A stretch of DNA of 64,000 bases from Aedes albopictus. Taxonomy: Eukaryota; Arthropoda; Insecta; Diptera; Culicidae. Location: contig NC_085137.1 in the NCBI RefSeq assembly GCF_035046485.1, forward strand, positions 135,164,703-135,228,702, written 5' to 3'. The position numbers were made by a program, and so were the translations under genes. Under the pieces are notes generated by a model, which was not told the DNA's origin, did not search any database, and saw nothing but the letters and a program-made list of their open reading frames with translations. Shown here in pieces: positions 23,456-35,252 of this stretch; the first letter of the stretch is position 1, and each line of letters begins with the position of its first letter.

Positions 23456-24946
23456 CCGGTAAAACACATTCGTTTGAGTTCTATCGAGAAATGTTCAAGT
23501 CAACTATCCGACACATTACCCTAGTTAGCCGCATCCACATGACATGGGGCAGACTAATGGACGCGCGTAGTGCGCGTCCTGCTGAGTCGATCGAATTTTT
23601 GTATGTACTCTACTTATCCAAGAGGACCTCTGTCTCTGCCGCTCTGATCTAGGTATGTAGGGAAAAAGAGCTGTAGAAAAGGCCGCCGACAAACGCTACC
23701 GCACCGAAACTCTGTCTGTACGTACACCCGTCATGACAGCCGCTGAGCCGAATAGTGTCACTCACTCAATCGTTGATGCTGACTGATGTCTCGGCTTTGT
23801 CGCAGCTCTACATCTGACGCGGCTACTATTACGAAGACGAAAGTTTTAAAAATAGGTGGTTCAATTAAATTCATCACAACGCTCTGCCCTGCTAGCTTCT
23901 GTTTCGCACACGACAAAGCAACAACGATTAGAATCAAACCGAGATGATGTGTACGGTCAGGAACGTGTATTTTAGTTTAGACGGAGAGTACTTACGATAG
24001 GGACAGCAGATTCCTGTACAGATCCATGATTGATCCACAAAAAATTTGAATCCGATGTTATCTCTCTTAAGAAAGCAGGTCCGGAGCAATCTAGATCAAC
24101 AGATTCCGCGCTGGGAATTTCCAGTTGCCTTTGTGTGATGGTTTGTTACTTCAGGCTACAGACATCACACTCACTGCTATCTTCTAGGAACAATACAGAG
24201 ACACCAAAGAAACGCTAATTAGGTCTTCCCCCGCTATAATGCTGTGTCATTCGTATTATCGCTGCTCTACGTGAATGATAGCACTGTGTTATCGCCGTGC
24301 AAAACGGTAGCCAATTTTGTATTTCACTGACTCAATTGGCACCCAGACGGAAATGCTTCATCGATAGTCTATTGTTACGTAATTGATACGGTTCTTCGTT
24401 CAGCTGATCGATTGCGATTATTCCAATCGGACTTCACAAGCACTGACAATTAATACTTTTTCAAATTCTTCCTCCAAAGAACGGCAAAATTTCACTGAAA
24501 AGACTTCATAAAGACGATCAAGATGAAACCCTTTCTTCAGGCATCCAACCGAATATCAATTTTCGAACGGACCGTCGCGAATCGTTGAACAAAACTCAAT
24601 GATCCTATGCTCTTAGTTCGACAATCTGTTGATTTGGATTAAATTAGATGCGCAACCGACCGGCACTATAGCGATTTAAAACCGGAGCGTCATCCATCGT
24701 CCTCATCGCGTTCGGTGTCTTTCTCTATGCCACCAACCAATCAAGCTGACATTTGCACCACCAAAGCAAAGCGAGCAGTTTGAGTGAAGGGTGGAGTGTT
24801 CAAGTAGAAGTAACTGCAGTAGCGAAAGGATCCGAGAGGAGAAGGAGTTCAAAGTCCGCCCGCTCGTCTACCGTCTTCAGTGAGGTTCTGATGCAATTGC
24901 AATGGGACACGAACGAGATGAAAGAAGTTACTGCCGAGGAAGGGTA
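23456..24946. other. Intergenic DNA, nothing recognised
   Basis: About 1.5 kb without recognisable repeat ends or protein domains. A 64-codon frame at 24753-24947 is basic and Ser-rich and has no identifiable domain. Confidence 0.45.
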
Positions 24947-24954
24947 GTGCACAA

Positions 24955-25748
24955 TAGTATGGGACAAACATCAAATTCTCGCTCCAGTTGACTTTTTCGA
25001 TTCCATTAAGGTCTCATATGAACTGTGCAAAATTTCAGCGCAATCGGTGAAACTATAATTTAGCGCAAGCGATTCAAAGTTTACATAGGATTTACTATGG
25101 GAAAAGTTACACTTTCAGATAAAAATTCCCGGATGTCGCCCTTAGTCTCGTTAATTCCAATCGATCAACGCTTCTTGTAAAAAAATCATTCATGAAACTT
25201 TCCTTCGAAGACCGCAAAACAATTGAATGCATGTGGAAAAAGTTATTGATTTATTACCGATTAGTGATCCGACGAACGGCTTTTTGTTTTGTTTTATCAG
25301 CAGCACTGCTGCTGCCGTTTCTGCATGGGGTGGCGGGTGGCATCACCACCCCCAGGAACAGCAGCAGCCAAGGCAGCAGCTACAGTGCTGCTGATAAAAC
25401 AAAACAAAAAGCCGTTCGTCGGATCACTAATCGGTAATAAATCAATAACTTTTTCCACAAGCATCCAATTGTTTTGCGGTCTTCGAAAGAAAGTTTCATA
25501 CATGATTTTTCTACAAGAAGCGTTGATCAATTGGAATTAAGGAGACAAGGGGCGACCTCTGGGATTTTTTGTTTGAAAGTGTAACTTTTCCCATAGTAAA
25601 TCCTATGTAAACTTTGAACCGCTTGCGCTAAATTATAGTTTCACCGATTGCGCTGAAATTTTGTACAGTTCATATGGGACCTGAATGGGATCTAAAAAGT
25701 CGACTGGAGCGAGGATTTATTTTTTCCATACAAGCGTGTCCCATACTA
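24955..25748. mobile_element. 794-bp fold-back MITE with 8-bp target duplication (hAT type)
   Basis: Ends TAGTATGGGACA and TGTCCCATACTA are perfect inverted repeats, flanked by the exact 8-bp repeat GTGCACAA (24947-24954 and 25749-25756). Long imperfect arms continue for over 300 bp each (shared phrases CATAGGATTTACTATGGGAA, GTTTCACCGATTGCGCTGAA). The central loop holds CAG/CTG runs around 25300-25400. Non-coding. Confidence 0.92.
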
Positions 25749-25756
25749 GTGCACAA

Positions 25757-26559
25757 GTACCAACAGTAGAGGTACATACATCTTAATCTGGTGGGAGGAA
25801 TGGTGACGACGACATACGGGATGATAGTGAGTGCGAGCGAATCTCGTGATTGCATTTCGATGGTGACGAAATATTTACGAGCTGTGATTTTATTGGAGAA
25901 TGATTTGGAAATGATACATGTATGAATGGTTTAATACAGGATGCGCCCACCGAATGCAGTGCAATCGTGATGTAATGGTTTGGAATTTTAATAATCCCAT
26001 CATGAGATATGAGAGTCATTTTTTCATATTAATAGGGGAGTATCCAACAAATACGACATGCTCATTACTTAAGCTTAGCAAACATTACAATATCAATTGC
26101 GATGTTCTAGGAAATCAAAACTATTATTGAGTTTAGTAGATGGGATCTACAGCGGCAAGAGTTTATTTTATTTTGTTAATATAAAAATATGCTACAGGAT
26201 CAACTAGGCTTATTACAGCGCATATAGTATATTAACTGAGAATATGAGATGCTTTCGAGATATTAAGAATTACCCAAACTGTTCTGCAATTCAGAACAGG
26301 GTATCTACAGCTGTAAAACAACTTGTTTTTTGCTTTAAGTTACGCAGCATTACCAACCGTAAGGACTGTATCTCCGGTAAACTCAAGAGTTTTTTTTTTA
26401 ATATATTTATAGGATTTCCTACACATCCAAGAACTTCATGAAGATGTTAAAAGGATCATGAGAAGAAAATAATGATACAAATATTCTCATCATGTAATTT
26501 TGCCAGATGTAAATATGCATTCACTCACGTGCACTGAAAAAGCTACGCACGCTAGTGAA
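25757..26559. other. AT-rich intergenic DNA, nothing recognised
   Basis: No gene, terminal repeat or tandem array could be identified in these 800 bp. Confidence 0.45.
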
Positions 26560-27032
26560 GTGTGGATTCTATGTTCTGCTCTTCAGAGAAGTTTGGTTGT
26601 TCTGAGATAACCCAACAGCATGTTAGAATGATTCCAACAATACCAACGGAATCATAGATTGTAATTGGATCAAGGATTAGTTTGGACAACCCTGAATGTC
26701 CATAAAGTATAATAAAATTTATATCAGTCTTCAAGTAAATCTAATAATATTGATTGTGCAGCGTTACTCAGTAAAGCAGATATGGCAAGTGTTACGAGCA
26801 TAAATCGGAAATTCTGCTCCTCGGAATAGTTTGGTTGATCTGGAACATACCAAATGAGTTTTGAAACAGTTTGTACAGTTTTAGGGGTATCATAGCTAAT
26901 AGTTGAACAACAAGTTCACTACGAAAATAACTACTGTAGATATCAAGAGCTAAACTCTAGGACAGTTTGGACGACCCTGAATATCTCAAAAGTATATAAT
27001 AATACCTATAAGTCTTCCACCAGGTCCGATAA
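26560..27032. repeat. Tandem repeat of about 290 bp, continued at 28415-28490
   Basis: The phrases AGTTTGGACAACCCTGAAT (about 26672) and AGTTTGGACGACCCTGAAT (about 26963) are 291 bp apart, and TTCTGCTCTTCAGAGAAGT versus TTCTGCTCCTCGGAATAGT repeat near 26573 and 26814. A further unit (TGTTACGAGTGTAGACC, then TGCTCTTCGAAGTAGC) appears at 28421, after the Harbinger-type MITE, and is cut by the RTE insertion. Confidence 0.65.
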
Positions 27033-27694
27033 CACAGCGCAACATTTTTTTGTCTCAAGAGCAAACTTATGTGTCTCCGAAGGATTTTGGGCCGCTGAAT
27101 CCGAATCCGGGCTCAGATTTGCTCTAACACGTCACAATTTTGAGCTATACCTCAATTTATAGGGCAAAATATGCGATTTTGGGCTTTTTTGACTGCAAGC
27201 CATTAAGCTTGGAAATATTTTTTTTAAGCAATCAAAAGGTTAATTGGTCAGTTAACATCTAAATTAACGACTCATGCACAATATTTCGTTTTACCTAATA
27301 AAATATGATGGATTTTAGCATTTTATGTTAGTATGAAAACTTGCATGCAACTTTTGGAGGGTGACTTGTATGGGAAATATCGTACCTAACATAAATCGCT
27401 TAAAACTATCAAATTCGCTTTGGTAAAACGAAAGATTTTGCATGAGTCATTGATTTAGATGTTGATTGACCAATTAACCTTTTGATTGCTTAAAAAAATA
27501 TGTCCTTGCTTAATGGCTTGCAGTCAAAAAAGCCCAAAATCACACATTTTGCCCTATAAATTGAGGTATAGCTCAAAATTGTGACGTGTTAGAGCAAATC
27601 TGAGCCCGGATTCGGATTCAGCGGCCCAAAATCCTTCGGAGACACATAAGTTTGCTCTTGAGACAGACAAAAAGTTAATTTTTGTTACGCTGTG
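27033..27694. mobile_element. 662-bp fold-back MITE with TAA target duplication (PIF/Harbinger type)
   Basis: Ends CACAGCGCAACA and TGTTACGCTGTG (one mismatch), flanked by TAA at 27030-27032 and 27695-27697. Arms of about 200-300 bp are nearly identical inverted copies (AGCAAACTTATGTGTCTCC, AAATTGAGGTATAGCTC). A 3-bp TAA/TTA target is characteristic of PIF/Harbinger. Non-coding. Confidence 0.88.
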
Positions 27695-27697
27695 TAA

Positions 27698-28414
27698 CTA
27701 TAGTTGATTACACTAGTTTACAAAATAAAACGAAAGTCGTGAACTTCTGTCAACGACCAAAATTTTTGAAGCACAATTTAGTACTGATTTCGAAACCGTG
27801 CTTCAAAATTTTTTAAGTAGAGCACTTTTTGAGTTTTAGCTCAATATCGAGTTTTACAACTTTTAAAAATATGGAATTTAATAAAATTCAAATAACTTGC
27901 GTTTTGTTCAACCAATTTCAAATCTTTATCCATAAATTAAAAGCTGAATACAATACCATTCGATCATCTGAATGCATGTTTTGCGTCAGATTGATAAAAT
28001 TCAAGATATTGGTGAGTTTTAGGGACGATCTCCTTAAATTTTAGCCAAATTTCCAAAAATATATGAAGAAATGTATTTTTTTCAATAAGAAAAAAACAAT
28101 CTAAAAATTCTTTCTCAACGTTTATTTGACATATCATATGTAGGCGAGTTACAGTAAAAAATTCAGCTCAATCGTAGCATTTATTACGGAGAATGAGATT
28201 TGTGAAGTGAGCGACGTTGCTTAAAAAAAGAACAAAAATCGATTTCAAATCATAAACCTTGTATGGAAAGTCGAAAAAATTTCCGCTCTACTGTAATTTT
28301 TTTCCTTCGCGTTTTCGAACTCAGGGCATGATTCTACACCAAAAATGATCATCAGCTTACCGAGTTCAAAAATGCTGTAAACTAGTGTTATGTATCACTC
28401 TATAAAATTGATAT
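27698..28414. other. AT-rich intergenic DNA, nothing recognised
   Basis: No domain-bearing frame or repeat ends found; a 71-codon frame at 27829-28044 is not recognised. Confidence 0.4.
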
Positions 28415-28490
28415 AATTACTGTTACGAGTGTAGACCAGAAGTTATGCTCTTCGAAGTAGCTTAGTTGGCCTGGAATATCTCAACGGCCT

Positions 28491-31083
28491 GAGATTAGTC
28501 AACTTTGCTGCCGCCAGGGGGGTGGCCATTAGTAGCACCTACTTTGCACGCAAGGATATCCGCAAGCACACCTGGAGACACCCAAACGGCGAGACTTGCA
28601 ACCAAATCGGCCATGTACTGGTAGATGGCCGACATTTCTCGGACGTAATTGATGGATGAACTTTTCGAGGTCCCCACATCGACTCAGATCACTATCTCGT
28701 AGTTAGTAAGATTCGAGCTCGGTTATCAACCGTGTCGGACTCTAGGAACCGGCGATCGATGCGTTCCAGCGGTTTTCAGCAGACGGTACGGTAGCTGAAT
28801 ATCACCAGAAGCTGGACGAGCGGATAAGTGAGATCAACGAGAGCGATAATCTCAACACTCTGTGGGAGTCTATCCACGGAGCGATGAGTACAGCAGCGCG
28901 GGAGGTGATAGGTACTGCTCAAAGACGACCTAGAAACGGGTGGTTCGACGAGGAGTGCCAGAGAGTAACGGACGAGGCGAGAAGAATGTTGCCAGAAACC
29001 GGATGTTGGTGTCGGGGACCCGGTAGAGCAGGGAGCGATATAGGGAAGCAAGAGTAGCCGAAAAACGAATCCACCGCAAAAAGAAAAAAAAAGCACGAGG
29101 AAAATGTGATTGCTCAGGCGCAAGAGAGTATGCAACAGAATGATATGCGGAGATTTTACGAAACTGTCAATGGCGTGCGGACAAAAACAGCGCCTTCTCC
29201 CGTCATGTGCAACGACCGTAATGGAAACTTGCTGACAGACAAGACAATGGTGGCTGCCAGGTGGAGAGAGCACTTCGAGGTATTGTTGAACGGTGGGAGT
29301 GGAAGAGCGATGGACAGAATTCGAATCGACGACGACGGACAAGCTGTGGAACCTCCAACGCTAGACGAGGTCAAGACAGCCATTAGGGGACTGAAGAACA
29401 ACAAGGCTGCTGAGGAGGACGAACTCCCGGCCGAGCTTCTCAAGCACGGTAGTGAGCAGCTGTATCAACTCTTACATCGTATTTTATTGAAGATATGGGA
29501 GGAGGAAGAACTGCCTGCTAGTTGGTTGGATGGTCTCATTTGCCCTCTTTTCATGAAAGGGCATCGACTGGAGTGCGCGAATTACAGAGGAATAACACTC
29601 CTCAATTCAGCGTACAAAATTTTGTCCGGAGTTCTGTTCCACAGGCTGAGGCCGATTGAGGAGTCGGCGAATATCAGGCAGGATTTCGTGAGGGCCGATC
29701 AACGACGGACCAGATGTTCACCCTGCGGCAGATTCTCGATGAATTTCGGAAGTACAACTTGCAAACTCATCATCTGTTTATTGATTTCAAGGCGGCGTAG
29801 GGTAGTGGAGGTATTTTGGCCCGGGGCATGTATTTTGGCCCACCATGGGATTTTAATTACATTTATCATATAATCTCTACAAAATCTTGGCAAATGATTT
29901 TTAGAAGTTCCAATAATCATTTGCCAATATTTGGTAGATATTGTTTGATAAATTTAATAAAAAAAACCAGGGTGGGCCAAAATACATGCCCTGGGCCAAA
30001 ATACGTCCACTACCCTACGATTCAGTGAAGAGAAACGAGTTATGGCAGATTATGATCAAACATGGATTTCCGGCGAAGCTGATTAGACTGATTTGTGCGA
30101 CGCTTGACGGATCGAAATCAAGTGTACGGGTTGCGGATGAAATTTCGTCATCTTTCGTAAACTTTGAAGGACTGAAGCAGGGCGATGCTCTTTCGAACTT
30201 ACTGTTCAACAGAGCACTGGAAGGAGCGATACGGAGAGCTGGTGTGCACAGGAGCGGAACCATTGTCACGAAGTCGCATATGCTCCTGGGCTTCGCGGAC
30301 GATATCGACATCATCGGAATCGATTGTCGGGCCGTGGAAGAGGCGTTCGTACCTTTTAAGAGGGAGACTGCGAGGATTGAACTTACGATTACCACCACAA
30401 AGACTAAGTACATGATTGCTGGTGTTCAACGTCGTTTCGGACGTGGTAGTGGTGACGAAGTGGTGCTAGGTGGGGAAAAGTTTGAAGTTGTGGATGAATT
30501 TGTTTATCTTGGTACTCTAGTGACGTGCGATAATGATGTTACCCGCGAGGTGAAAAGACGGATTGCGGCTGCAAATCGGGCCTTTTTTGGTCTGCGAAAC
30601 CAGCTGAGGTCCCGCAGGCTGCAAACGAAGACAAAACTCGCGTTGTACAAGTCTCTGATTCTCCCGGTCGCTTTATATGGTCATGAAACGTGGACGTTGA
30701 AAGAAGTTAATCGGAGAGCCTTGGAGTCTTCGAACGTAAAGTGCTGCGAACAATACTCGGCGGTAAACTGGAGGACGGCCTCTGGCGGCGTCGCATGAAC
30801 TACGAATTGTACCAGGTATATAAAGAGATGGATATAGTGAAGCGAATACAACACGGCAGGTTGCGGTGGGCTGGACACGTAGCTCGTATGCCGGAGGAAC
30901 GACAAGCTAAAATTATATTCAGCAGAGAACCAGGAAGGAGTCGTCGTCGGCTTCGTGGAAGGCCGCGCACACGTTGGCTTTTTGCAGTTGATGAGGACCT
31001 AAGGACTCTAAACGTTCAGGGCGACTGGAAGCGATTGGCCCAGGGCCGAGGCCAGTGGAGGCGTATACTTCATTCGGCGTAGA
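28491..31083 (+). pseudogene. RTE-clade non-LTR retrotransposon: endonuclease tail plus reverse transcriptase, disrupted
   Basis: From 28491 the plus strand encodes the C-terminal part of an APE-type endonuclease (ARKDIRKHTWRHPNGE, then DSDHYLVVSKIRARL, with one stop near 28660), a linker (NGWFDEECQ), and RT blocks: LKNNKAAEEDELPAELLKHG, NYRGITLLNSAYKI, motif A FIDFKAA, LKQGDALSNLLF, motif C FADDIDII (about 30295), EFVYLGTLVT, LILPVALYGHETWTLK, WAGHVARMPEE, GRPRTRW, ending TAG 31080-31082. Damage visible: 1-nt shifts near 29675 and 30723, and a 216-bp MITE splitting motif A. RTE elements move by target-primed reverse transcription. Confidence 0.93.
29800..30015. mobile_element. 216-bp TA-flanked MITE inserted in RT motif A
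   Basis: Ends GGGTAGTGGAGGTATTTTGG and its near complement, with about 45 bp of terminal inverted repeat containing two TTTTGGCCC words; the interior also folds (GGCAAATGATT with AATCATTTGCC). TA stands on both sides (29798-29799 and 30016-30017). Removing the element plus one TA restores an uninterrupted RT reading of the flanks, so the insertion point is exact. Tc1/mariner-type by target; non-coding. Confidence 0.95.
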
Positions 31084-31319
31084 CTCACCGCTACGAGTTG
31101 TAGCCCATCAAGTATCAAGCAAGATAGAGTAGTTCTAGATTTCAGCAAAGTTGTTGAGGAGTTCAGGGACTCTACGATAGTACGTTATATATTACATATT
31201 TGCTCCAGTAGGCGACGTTGGTGATCATATAACTTCAGGCTTCTTAACAGCTATCCCCAGTATCGTTGCACTCGTGTTGTGAATATCAAGCGTGGTTCTG
31301 CAATGCGTAGTGTACGAAG

Positions 31320-31850
31320 CATAACTTGAAACCATTCTTGGGTTAAGTGCGGAGCCTCTGGCAAAGTTGATCAGGACATCAAGAGCTATCCGATATCAAA
31401 CTTGTTGATTCTTGGCTTATCTGCTAGATGGCGCTAGTGAGTCTTAGAAAAACTAAACTGCTGTACCTCAAGAATCGGACCACATAGAAGAATTTCGTCT
31501 TCGGCTAAGTTGATCAGGGCATCAAGAAGTATCCGATGGTGATCTAGTTAATTCTAGATTTATCCGTTAGGTGGTCTTAGAATTTCTAAGACCTTAACTG
31601 TTGTATCTCGAGAATCAGACCACAAAAAAATCTCGTTTTCGGTAAAGTTGATCAGGACATCAAAAGATATCCTATAAGATGTGCTATTCAGAAACCACGT
31701 ACGCTTTTCTATATAAATTGTTATTTTTTTTTTGTATAGACGAAAGAGAGCTGAAATGACCAACATGGTATGTGAATGATCCCTAATGAACTAGTTGATT
31801 CTGAATGCATTCGTTTGGTAGCGCTAGTGAGAAGTTCTAAAGTACTGTAC
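31320..31850. repeat. Tandem repeat of about 140 bp, three partial units
   Basis: GTTGATCAGG begins near 31367, 31510 and 31648 (spacings 143 and 138). Each unit continues with CATCAA, a TAGATGGCGCTAGTGAG-like or TTAGGTGG word, and a CTCGAGAATCAGACCAC-like word. It follows directly downstream of the RTE element. Confidence 0.75.
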
Positions 31851-32084
31851 AGTGACCGGCACAAAATAAGAATAACCATATACATAGTTGTTACAGTTTT
31901 TAATGAAAACTACATACAAAAATGATAAAATATAACTTGCAATGAATGCACTACATCCATTTTACATTGTTGTAGTAATCGGTGTTGAAATAAGTCTGGT
32001 TTTTGAGAGATAAAGTGATTTCTGATAAGATTGAGAAAATTGTTTAAAAATTGGGTATGACAGAAAAAAAAGATCCACTTGGTA

Positions 32085-32446
32085 ATAGGAAGCAATCAGT
32101 GAAGTACTAGATTGAAAGTAGTGAGCTGGATTTTTGTATGGTGAGATGATCAATTCTCCGTTTCTGCAATGAAATGGTACAAACAGCGTGGGTTATATGA
32201 TTTCTTGCCTAATTTGATGCTGTTTGAGCAAAAGTTTGGTTAACTGTGTTGTTGTATTATTTATTTCTTACAACTTCAACAACACAGTTACCCAAACTTT
32301 TGCTCAAACAGCATCAAATTAGGCAAGAAATCATATAACCCACGCTGTTTGCACCATTTCATTGCAGAAACGGAGAATTGATTATCTCACCATACAAAAA
32401 TCCAGCTCACTACTTTCAATCTAGTACTTCACTGATTGCTTCCTAT
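32085..32446. mobile_element. 362-bp near-perfect palindromic MITE (ATAGGAAGC ends), complete copy
   Basis: Two arms of about 160 bp are almost exact inverted copies, from ATAGGAAGCAATCAGTGAAG at the left to its complement at the right, around a central AACTGTGTTGTTG...CAACAACACAGTT loop. TA lies at both ends (32083-32084 and 32447-32448). Other family members: 38351-38685 (complete, diverged), 52322-52435 (left half), 62698-62805 (right half). Confidence 0.92.
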
Positions 32447-32448
32447 TA

Positions 32449-33820
32449 ATTCTGAAACTTCAAAATTTCGCCTAATTTTACACGTTTTGCTTCTTGGTGT
32501 ATGCTATTTTGATGTTTTAGAGATATAAAATTTATTTTGGTATGAGTTTTATCAATTTTAGGGTGATATGGGGCGTATTTATGATTCATGGTTAGTATAA
32601 GGGTAAAATTGTCCCTTAGCTGCAGAAACTATCTGTAAGCGAGAATAAATGCTATTAATCTACAAAATAACAATAATTCAGCTTGCAGATATACAGGGAT
32701 GTACATTTTTGGACCATTTTTATGAGTTTTGGTTGACTTATGCAAAGAAATGCACATGTTGTGAAGATTACTGAGCGATAACTCTAAACGCTCTCACGTT
32801 TGTGTATCGCAATGATCACCTCTATCTACTTGTGCTTAAGCTTGCTGAAGGTATATTCTATCATATACTCATTGATAATTACATATTTTCAATGTATTAC
32901 TAGTGGCACAGACACTGTCTGTGCTAGTGGTATTATACATGGTGCTCACTTAAAATGTACTTTTCAATCAACATGCCGAATCCAAAAGATATTTTTTGTG
33001 TTAAACTGTAATATCGTCGTATAATAAACTGTGATTTCCAGACAAAATGCCTGTAACTCCTCAACCAAAATGAATATGTAATAACAAACCCGCACAAAGC
33101 GATATGTTTTCAAATGTTCTGTTGATGTTTTTTGAAAAATTTGATGAGAAATTAAAATTGATGAAACAAACGGTCAGAAAATTGGGTGTTCATAAACCAC
33201 CCGAAGCTTATTTTGGAAAACTGTTCTAAATCGATCAATTTTAAAGTTACATAATAACTTTTTCAGCAAACTTGCTCAAAATCAATATATTCACAATTTT
33301 GCCGAGAAATTAATTTTATTCAAAATTATTCCTGGAAATTGATAAAGTTTAGTTTTCAATTTCTTGAATAATATGGATCACCCTTTTTTTCATAATTAGG
33401 GCCTTATTATTAGGAACAACTTTGTAGCAGACCATATTTTTCTAGAAAACCTATCGGAGGAGATAAAGCATCTTTCCTCGTAAATCTTCATTCTTTTGTT
33501 GTTTGTACGTCTAAATGAATATTTCTTTCTGTAGGAAGTACAAACATTTTAATTTAATCCAAGCATTTTTTCTCGCATGCCTTTCTACAAATTTAGGTTA
33601 TTTTTTTATGTTGAACTAAATTTAACGATCCTGTTTTATTGGTTTTATCGCTTCACTTTTGCAGTCTCTAAAGATAGTTTAAAACCTCTCGATATTCATT
33701 GAATCTCCTTTGGAATCCTCCTAAGATTCCCATAGCATTCCCTATTATATTTGGGTTAAACCAAGCTTATACAAATATTCGACTATTACATTATTTTATA
33801 TGAGTTGATAATATTATTTC
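32449..33820. other. AT-rich intergenic DNA with a short array C patch
   Basis: No gene found. At about 33660-33745 the CTCGATATTC/CTCCTTTGGAATCC words resemble array C. The remainder is unrecognised AT-rich DNA. Confidence 0.4.
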
Positions 33821-33829
33821 AATGATTGA

Positions 33830-34250
33830 TTTTAAACATTTAATTATTTATTTTTCATTTATCCATACAAAAAGTTCACCCATTCCCCAACACACCCCCA
33901 CTCCAACACGAAGACACCATGCTGCACTTCTCGCACTCAATCGATCCTCAACTCACGCAAACATACCGACGAACCCCAAAGCCCGCGTTCGCGTACAACG
34001 CAACGCAACCCGTATTCCAAACAACTGGCGCCTACCGGTCGATCCAAAGTATCAACTTTCACTACCAGACGCCACCTCGCTCAAGCGTGCACCGATCAGC
34101 GAGCGTGATTCGAACCCATCCCGGCCCGGTTCATGCTATGCTACTGCTCGGCTCGCCTATGAAACCCCGTCCGTTCCATACAACGGAATGATCGATTCGA
34201 CGCACATAGCGCAGGGTTGAGCGCGAAGCAATCGAATCGAAGCTTGAAAG
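33830..34250 (-). repeat. Possible minus-strand retroposon (SINE-like), low confidence
   Basis: A sharply GC-richer block with an AT-rich left edge (AAATAATTAAATG-like on the minus strand, as an A-rich tail). On the minus strand it carries GTAGCATAGCATG and, 25 nt later, GGTTCGAATC, which resemble pol III A and B boxes but are closer than usual. Open frames of 90 and 132 codons on the plus strand show no domain. It may instead be an exon or regulatory DNA. Confidence 0.3.
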
Positions 34251-35100
34251 CAGCGAAGCCTTAACCGATACCATGGTCGGTGAATCGACGACCTATTTGA
34301 ACTTCTAGTTCTAGTCTCCTTGGATGTTAAGTCATTTAGGTATTAAAGATTTTTATCAAATTCAGATATTCGAGTCGATACAATCGTTGCTAAATATTCT
34401 AATGAAACTTCGTAATACACATCAAGTCATCAAAGTAGAATTATAGATGTCCATAAAAAGGGAAAAATCAGAACGTTCCTTACTTAACCCTTCTACGACA
34501 CGTATGACTGTATTCCAGTACACGCGAACGATTCATGCATTCTTGCAAAACTCGCCAACCTCTAACCAATCAGGCGATTATTAGTAATCAATGAACCGCA
34601 TCGCCAGGGCACCCTTTCCCTTATCAATGTTAGCTGTATTTGTTTATTTTTGTACCTACTCTTCTCCAACACGTTTCCGACCGATTTCTTGTGGGGTTTT
34701 GAATTTTGATTCCGGTTCGCCGCTCTGTGGGTTCATTCTGCGTATCTGGAACGCATCGAGCGAGAATGCTTGGACGAGAATACAGCCGATCAAATCGCTC
34801 GGAGTCATTTCCGTTCGTTTCGTTAGCATACATTGGGAAACAGTGCCGAGCACTGTCGACGCCGGAATGGAATTTATTGATGATAAGCGATCATACGCAC
34901 TCTAACATTGCGTAAATGGGAGCAATGTTGGTGGCAGATTTGCACGTATGTACCATATGAGACTTTGGATGATCGCGTCCGCGATGATCATCGATCGCAC
35001 TGCTGTTGGGCATTTGATCGTTTCTGTATGCTGTAACTTGTTTGCTCGCGATAAGATGCAGCCGAAGTTTTCGGTGGTCCCCTTGGAACTTTAGAGGTCA
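34251..35100. other. Upstream region of the proline-rich protein gene
   Basis: No repeat ends are recognised, in contrast to most of the window. Overlapping open frames on both strands at 34591-34915 look like chance. The region directly precedes the TATA box at 35152 and could contain cis-regulatory sequence; nothing specific can be named. Confidence 0.4.
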
Positions 35101-35151
35101 GAAGAATCTAGCCAAAATACAACCGGTCGTCTCGGGCAGAATTGTCACAGG

Positions 35152-35185
35152 TATAAAAGATGATGTTAGAATGCAAAACAACAGT
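35152..35185 (+). promoter_or_regulatory. Core promoter: TATA box and initiator-like ACAGT
   Basis: TATAAAAG (35152-35159) lies 29 nt upstream of ACAGT (35181-35185), a spacing expected for TATA and the arthropod initiator (consensus TCAGT). The presumed start site is followed by a 5' UTR of about 70 nt to the ATG at 35253. Confidence 0.8.
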
Positions 35186-35252
35186 ACTCATCATCTGTTC
35201 TTCAATTAGCAAACATCTCTTACGTACAATACGCACAGTTGACGGTTGCACA

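Noticed and set aside
28776..29342. 188-codon minus-strand frame
   Set aside because: Lies opposite the RTE linker and reverse transcriptase, which read sensibly on the plus strand.
33822..34220. Overlapping 132- and 90-codon plus-strand frames as a gene
   Set aside because: Two frames open over the same GC-rich DNA, no domain, and the minus strand has retroposon-like features.
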